Source of the DNA: Planctomycetota bacterium | GTDB taxonomy: Bacteria; Planctomycetota; Planctomycetia; Pirellulales; Pirellulaceae | Direction of reading: 5' to 3' | DNA length: 9,909 nt | Assembly (NCBI GenBank): GCA_029259935.1 | Contig: JAJDEH010000200.1 | Span: 1-9,909 of the forward strand | Shown: positions 7,572 through 9,909 of the stretch, one piece after another | Layout of the letters: each line of letters starts with the position of its first letter | How positions within the stretch are numbered: position 1 is the first letter of the stretch | Translations under genes and position numbers: made by a program | Notes under the pieces: model-generated | Databases searched by the model: none | What the model was told of the DNA's origin: nothing | What the model saw: only the letters and a program-made list of their open reading frames with translations

Positions 7572-7591
7572 CCCCCAGCGGTAGCTGGGGG
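7572..7591. repeat. Perfect GC-rich hairpin in the convergent intergenic region, REP-like
   Basis: CCCCCAGC (7572-7579), loop GGTA, GCTGGGGG (7584-7591) forms a perfect eight-pair stem with a four-base loop 37 bases after the hydrolase stop codon. No T-tract follows on either strand, so it is not a classic intrinsic terminator. It could still slow both convergent transcripts or protect their 3' ends. Its shape resembles dispersed palindromic intergenic elements; only one copy is in this window. Confidence 0.55.
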
Positions 7592-7656
7592 GTAATGCTG
7601 ATCAAACGGGACACTCGCGCGTTCACGTAGGTGGCAGCTAACCGTTGCATCGTTAC

Positions 7657-7676
7657 CCCTCGACTGACGTCAAGGG
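7657..7676 (-). terminator. Weak stem-loop after the enolase-superfamily gene
   Basis: In the minus-strand transcript CCCTTGAC pairs with GTCGAGGG around a four-base loop, with one G-U pair. The opposite strand would have a C-A mismatch there, which favours a role on the minus strand. It starts about 16 bases past the TAG of the dehydratase gene but lacks a T-tract. Confidence 0.3.
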
Positions 7677-7691
7677 CCCGCCGTGCGAAGC

Positions 7692-8882
7692 CTAGCGCCA
7701 ACCCTCAAAGGGTTGGTAAGGCATGGCCTTGTCGCAGTCGACAACAAGGTCCAGTCCTAGCCCGGGGCCCGTCGGTAATGGCAAGCAACCGTCGACCGGT
7801 CGCAACGTCGGCGTCGCCATGCGCGCGTGCAAGTCAAGATCGTCCGGCGAACCGATCATCTCGAGCATGAAGCAGTTGGGAATCGCGGCCAAAACATGCA
7901 ATGCGGCGGCCGTCGCCAGCGGTCCGTTGGGATTGTGCGGTGCCAATGAAACATAATGCGACTCGGCCAACGCGGCGATTTTCTTGCCAGCCGTGATGCC
8001 GCCGCAGTTCGCGATATCGACCTGCAGGATCGCCAGCGAGCGGGTGTCGAGAAAGGGTCGAACTTCGTGAATCGACGCCAATCGCTCGCCTGATGCGATT
8101 CGTGTCGTGCTGCGTGAGGCAACTTCGCGCAGGGCGAGCGGATCTTCCGGCGGCACCGGTTCTTCGATGAACATCAGCTTGTAGGGTGCTAAAGCTTCGC
8201 AAAGCTGAATGGCGTCGGCCGGATTCAATCTGCCATGGCAATCGACGGCAATCTCGAATTCGGATCCCACCGCCTCTCGTCCGGCGGCGAAGAACTCAGC
8301 GATCCGCGCGAACGTGTTGGTCGGCAACCACTCGGCCTCGCGCCAGCTTGCCGGAATCGAACCCCGCAAACCCGAGTAACCTTGTTGCTGCGTGGCCGAT
8401 TTGTGCGACGCGCCGCCATAGAATAAGGGCAGTGTTGTTTTCGCCGCCGCATGGCCCCACTCTTGGCAGCGGCGCAGATTCTCGGCAAATACCTCCGGCC
8501 GATCGCCAGCGGCACAGTGGCAATAGACGGGAATGTGATCGCGCGCCGGTCCGCCCAGCAACTGGTATATCGGCACGCCCAACGCCTTGCCCTTGATATC
8601 CCACAAGGCGACGTCGATGGCACTGATTGCCGAACCGTGCAACGGACCACCCACCCAAAACGAGTCGCGATACATTTTCTCGTGATGGTCTTCGATCCGC
8701 AGTGGATCTTGGCCGACCAGATAGCGCGCTAGTTCATGCAGGTTTTGCTCGACGGTTTTGGTGCGGCGTTTGAGTACCGTTTCGCCGATTCCGATGATTC
8801 CGTCATCCGTGTGGATTTCGACGACGATACAGTTGCGAAAACCGAGGGCGATGAGTTTCGTTTCGAGCTTGGTGATCTTCAT
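7692..8882 (-). CDS. Enolase-superfamily sugar-acid dehydratase, galactonate dehydratase-like
   Basis: 396 residues starting MKITKLET, the usual opening of galactonate dehydratase (DgoD)-type members of the mandelate racemase subgroup. The N-terminal capping domain (1-120) includes GPLHGSAISAIDVALWDIKGKALGVPIYQLLGG. The barrel carries three metal ligands at the spacing of DgoD: Asp214 (VDCHG), Glu240 (FIEEP) and Glu266 (SGERL). The two catalytic histidines, His216 and His316 (APHNPNGP), are also at the DgoD spacing. Such enzymes remove water from a sugar acid to give a 2-keto-3-deoxy acid. The active site lies about 31 residues later than in E. coli DgoD; much of this comes from an insertion around 148-185. 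The exact substrate (galactonate, mannonate, gluconate or another) is not determinable. It is second in an operon, 26 bp after the DapA-family gene, which could act on its product. It is cytoplasmic, with no signal peptide. Confidence 0.9.
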   Translation of the reverse strand: MKITKLETKLIALGFRNCIVVEIHTDDGIIGIGETVLKRRTKTVEQNLHELARYLVGQDPLRIEDHHEKMYRDSFWVGGPLHGSAISAIDVALWDIKGKALGVPIYQLLGGPARDHIPVYCHCAAGDRPEVFAENLRRCQEWGHAAAKTTLPLFYGGASHKSATQQQGYSGLRGSIPASWREAEWLPTNTFARIAEFFAAGREAVGSEFEIAVDCHGRLNPADAIQLCEALAPYKLMFIEEPVPPEDPLALREVASRSTTRIASGERLASIHEVRPFLDTRSLAILQVDIANCGGITAGKKIAALAESHYVSLAPHNPNGPLATAAALHVLAAIPNCFMLEMIGSPDDLDLHARMATPTLRPVDGCLPLPTGPGLGLDLVVDCDKAMPYQPFEGWR

Positions 8883-8908
8883 GAGCTTGCTATCTTCAGC
8901 GACCGTTC

Positions 8909-9826
8909 TTACAGCCAGCCACTTTGCCGCAGTTCTTCCGCCAGCAATTCCATTTGCTCATCGGTCAGCGGAGAAAACGGCTCGCGCGAATAGCCGCCAT
9001 GACGCCCCCACAGCTTGAGCATGCCTCGGTAAATCGGAATGTCGGCCGCGGGGCCAAGCTTCGTGTAGGTGTATAAATGGACAATCGGCAGGATCTTCTT
9101 CCAAAGTTGAAATCCGAGTTCGATGTCCTTTTCTTCCACGACGGCACGATACATTTCAAGAGCCGTGCCGGTGACAACGTTGAGCACTCCGCTAACCCAA
9201 CCATGCGCGCCGGCCGCGAAAGCCTCGTACGCCGACAAGAAACTGCCGTAGAAAATACGCATGTCATCGCCGACAAGCAGTGAAAGGTCGTGGACGGGAA
9301 CGACCGACTCCATGGTGCTCTTGACCATGTGCACCGTGTCGTCTTCGACAAGTTCGGCGATTTGATTAGGCGAGATGGCGGGGCAGGCGGTGTTGTTGGG
9401 ATTGTTGTAGAGCATGATCGGCCGATCGGTCTTGGCACGCAGGGCGCGAAAGTGCCCTAGCACGGAGCTCATCGGCGGCTTGCTGTAATACGGAAGAATC
9501 ACGATGTGCGCGTCGAGCCCGATCTGTTCCGCTTCGCGAGCAATGTCGATCGTCAGCTTGGTGGAGTTGTGTCCCGTGCCCGCGATTATCGGCAGCTTGC
9601 CGCCCAAATGCTGAGCGGCCAGCCGAAACAATCGCATTCTTTCTTCGATCGTGATCGCGATGAACTCGCCGCTAGTGCCGGCCACGACAAGGCCATGCAC
9701 TCCCTGATCCACCAGCCACTGCCAATGTTCCAAAGTCGAACGTTCGTCGAGTTCTCCTTGGTCATCAAAGAAGGTCATTCCGGCGGGGAAGATACCGCGA
9801 TAGGGCGAAAGATCGAATGTCGACAT
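8909..9826 (-). CDS. DapA/N-acetylneuraminate lyase family aldolase or dehydratase
   Basis: 305 residues, the usual length of this class I aldolase family, whose members form a Schiff base between an active-site lysine and a 2-keto acid. The motifs are GTSGE (50-54), the tyrosine in YNNP (Tyr140) and the Schiff-base lysine in VKST (Lys169). In true dihydrodipicolinate synthase an arginine follows shortly after the tyrosine motif to bind aspartate semialdehyde; here that position is Asn145 (YNNPNNT). That argues against lysine biosynthesis and for a sugar-acid or other keto-acid substrate. The gene is first in a two-gene operon with the enolase-superfamily dehydratase, so a role as a 2-keto-3-deoxy-acid aldolase or dehydratase is likely by inference. 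The ATG at 9826 has no strong Shine-Dalgarno. Only 83 bp upstream are in the window; I see no confident promoter there, only a five-pair GGGCG/CGCCC inverted repeat at 9890-9905. Confidence 0.88.
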   Translation of the reverse strand: MSTFDLSPYRGIFPAGMTFFDDQGELDERSTLEHWQWLVDQGVHGLVVAGTSGEFIAITIEERMRLFRLAAQHLGGKLPIIAGTGHNSTKLTIDIAREAEQIGLDAHIVILPYYSKPPMSSVLGHFRALRAKTDRPIMLYNNPNNTACPAISPNQIAELVEDDTVHMVKSTMESVVPVHDLSLLVGDDMRIFYGSFLSAYEAFAAGAHGWVSGVLNVVTGTALEMYRAVVEEKDIELGFQLWKKILPIVHLYTYTKLGPAADIPIYRGMLKLWGRHGGYSREPFSPLTDEQMELLAEELRQSGWL

Positions 9827-9909
9827 GGATTATCTTTGTAGGAGAGTCGTGGGTGGGGCCGCGACCACAACCAAACCACAATGTTAGGGGGGCGGACAAA
9901 CGCCCAGGG

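Noticed and set aside
9890..9905. GGGCG/CGCCC inverted repeat near the right edge as a terminator
   Set aside because: The stem is only five pairs and has no T-tract on either strand; the window ends too soon to judge its context.

Overview
This window looks like ordinary chromosomal DNA from a planctomycete, probably of the Pirellulales type. The GC content is moderately high, most genes lack a strong Shine-Dalgarno sequence, and several families typical of that phylum occur together: a DUF4159 protein with terpenoid-cyclase-like repeats, a TPR protein with the 'LDTLAAAYAETGDFDEAVRWQ' type of repeat, a DUF1080 lectin-like protein, a very large two-part alpha/beta hydrolase, and an EF-Tu with the planctomycete form of switch I. 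The assignment comes from remembered family resemblance, not from a search.

Layout. Positions 1-2741 hold two minus-strand genes: an exported DUF4159 protein that runs off the left edge, preceded in transcription by a membrane-anchored TPR protein. A gap of about 410 bp (2742-3150) with several inverted repeats separates these from a plus-strand tuf gene (3151-4344). The tuf gene has a textbook ribosome binding site and a strong intrinsic terminator (4377-4416), so it looks monocistronic. Two plus-strand genes follow: an exported DUF1080 protein (4516-5193) and an exported acetyl-xylan-esterase-like hydrolase (5262-7535). They are 68 bp apart and plausibly form one carbohydrate-degradation unit. 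Convergent to them is a minus-strand pair 26 bp apart: a DapA-family aldolase/dehydratase (8909-9826), then an enolase-superfamily sugar-acid dehydratase of the galactonate dehydratase type (7692-8882). Together these could dehydrate a sugar acid and process the resulting 2-keto-3-deoxy acid.

The most unusual item is the EF-Tu gene. It stands alone, without the ribosomal, secE/nusG or tRNA neighbours tuf normally has. Its product keeps the GTPase motifs but has changed several residues that are close to invariant in EF-Tu, including two in the loop that holds the aminoacyl end of tRNA. It is best read as a divergent second EF-Tu. I found no CRISPR array, insertion sequence, tRNA or rRNA, and no sign of a novel multi-gene defence or mobile system.
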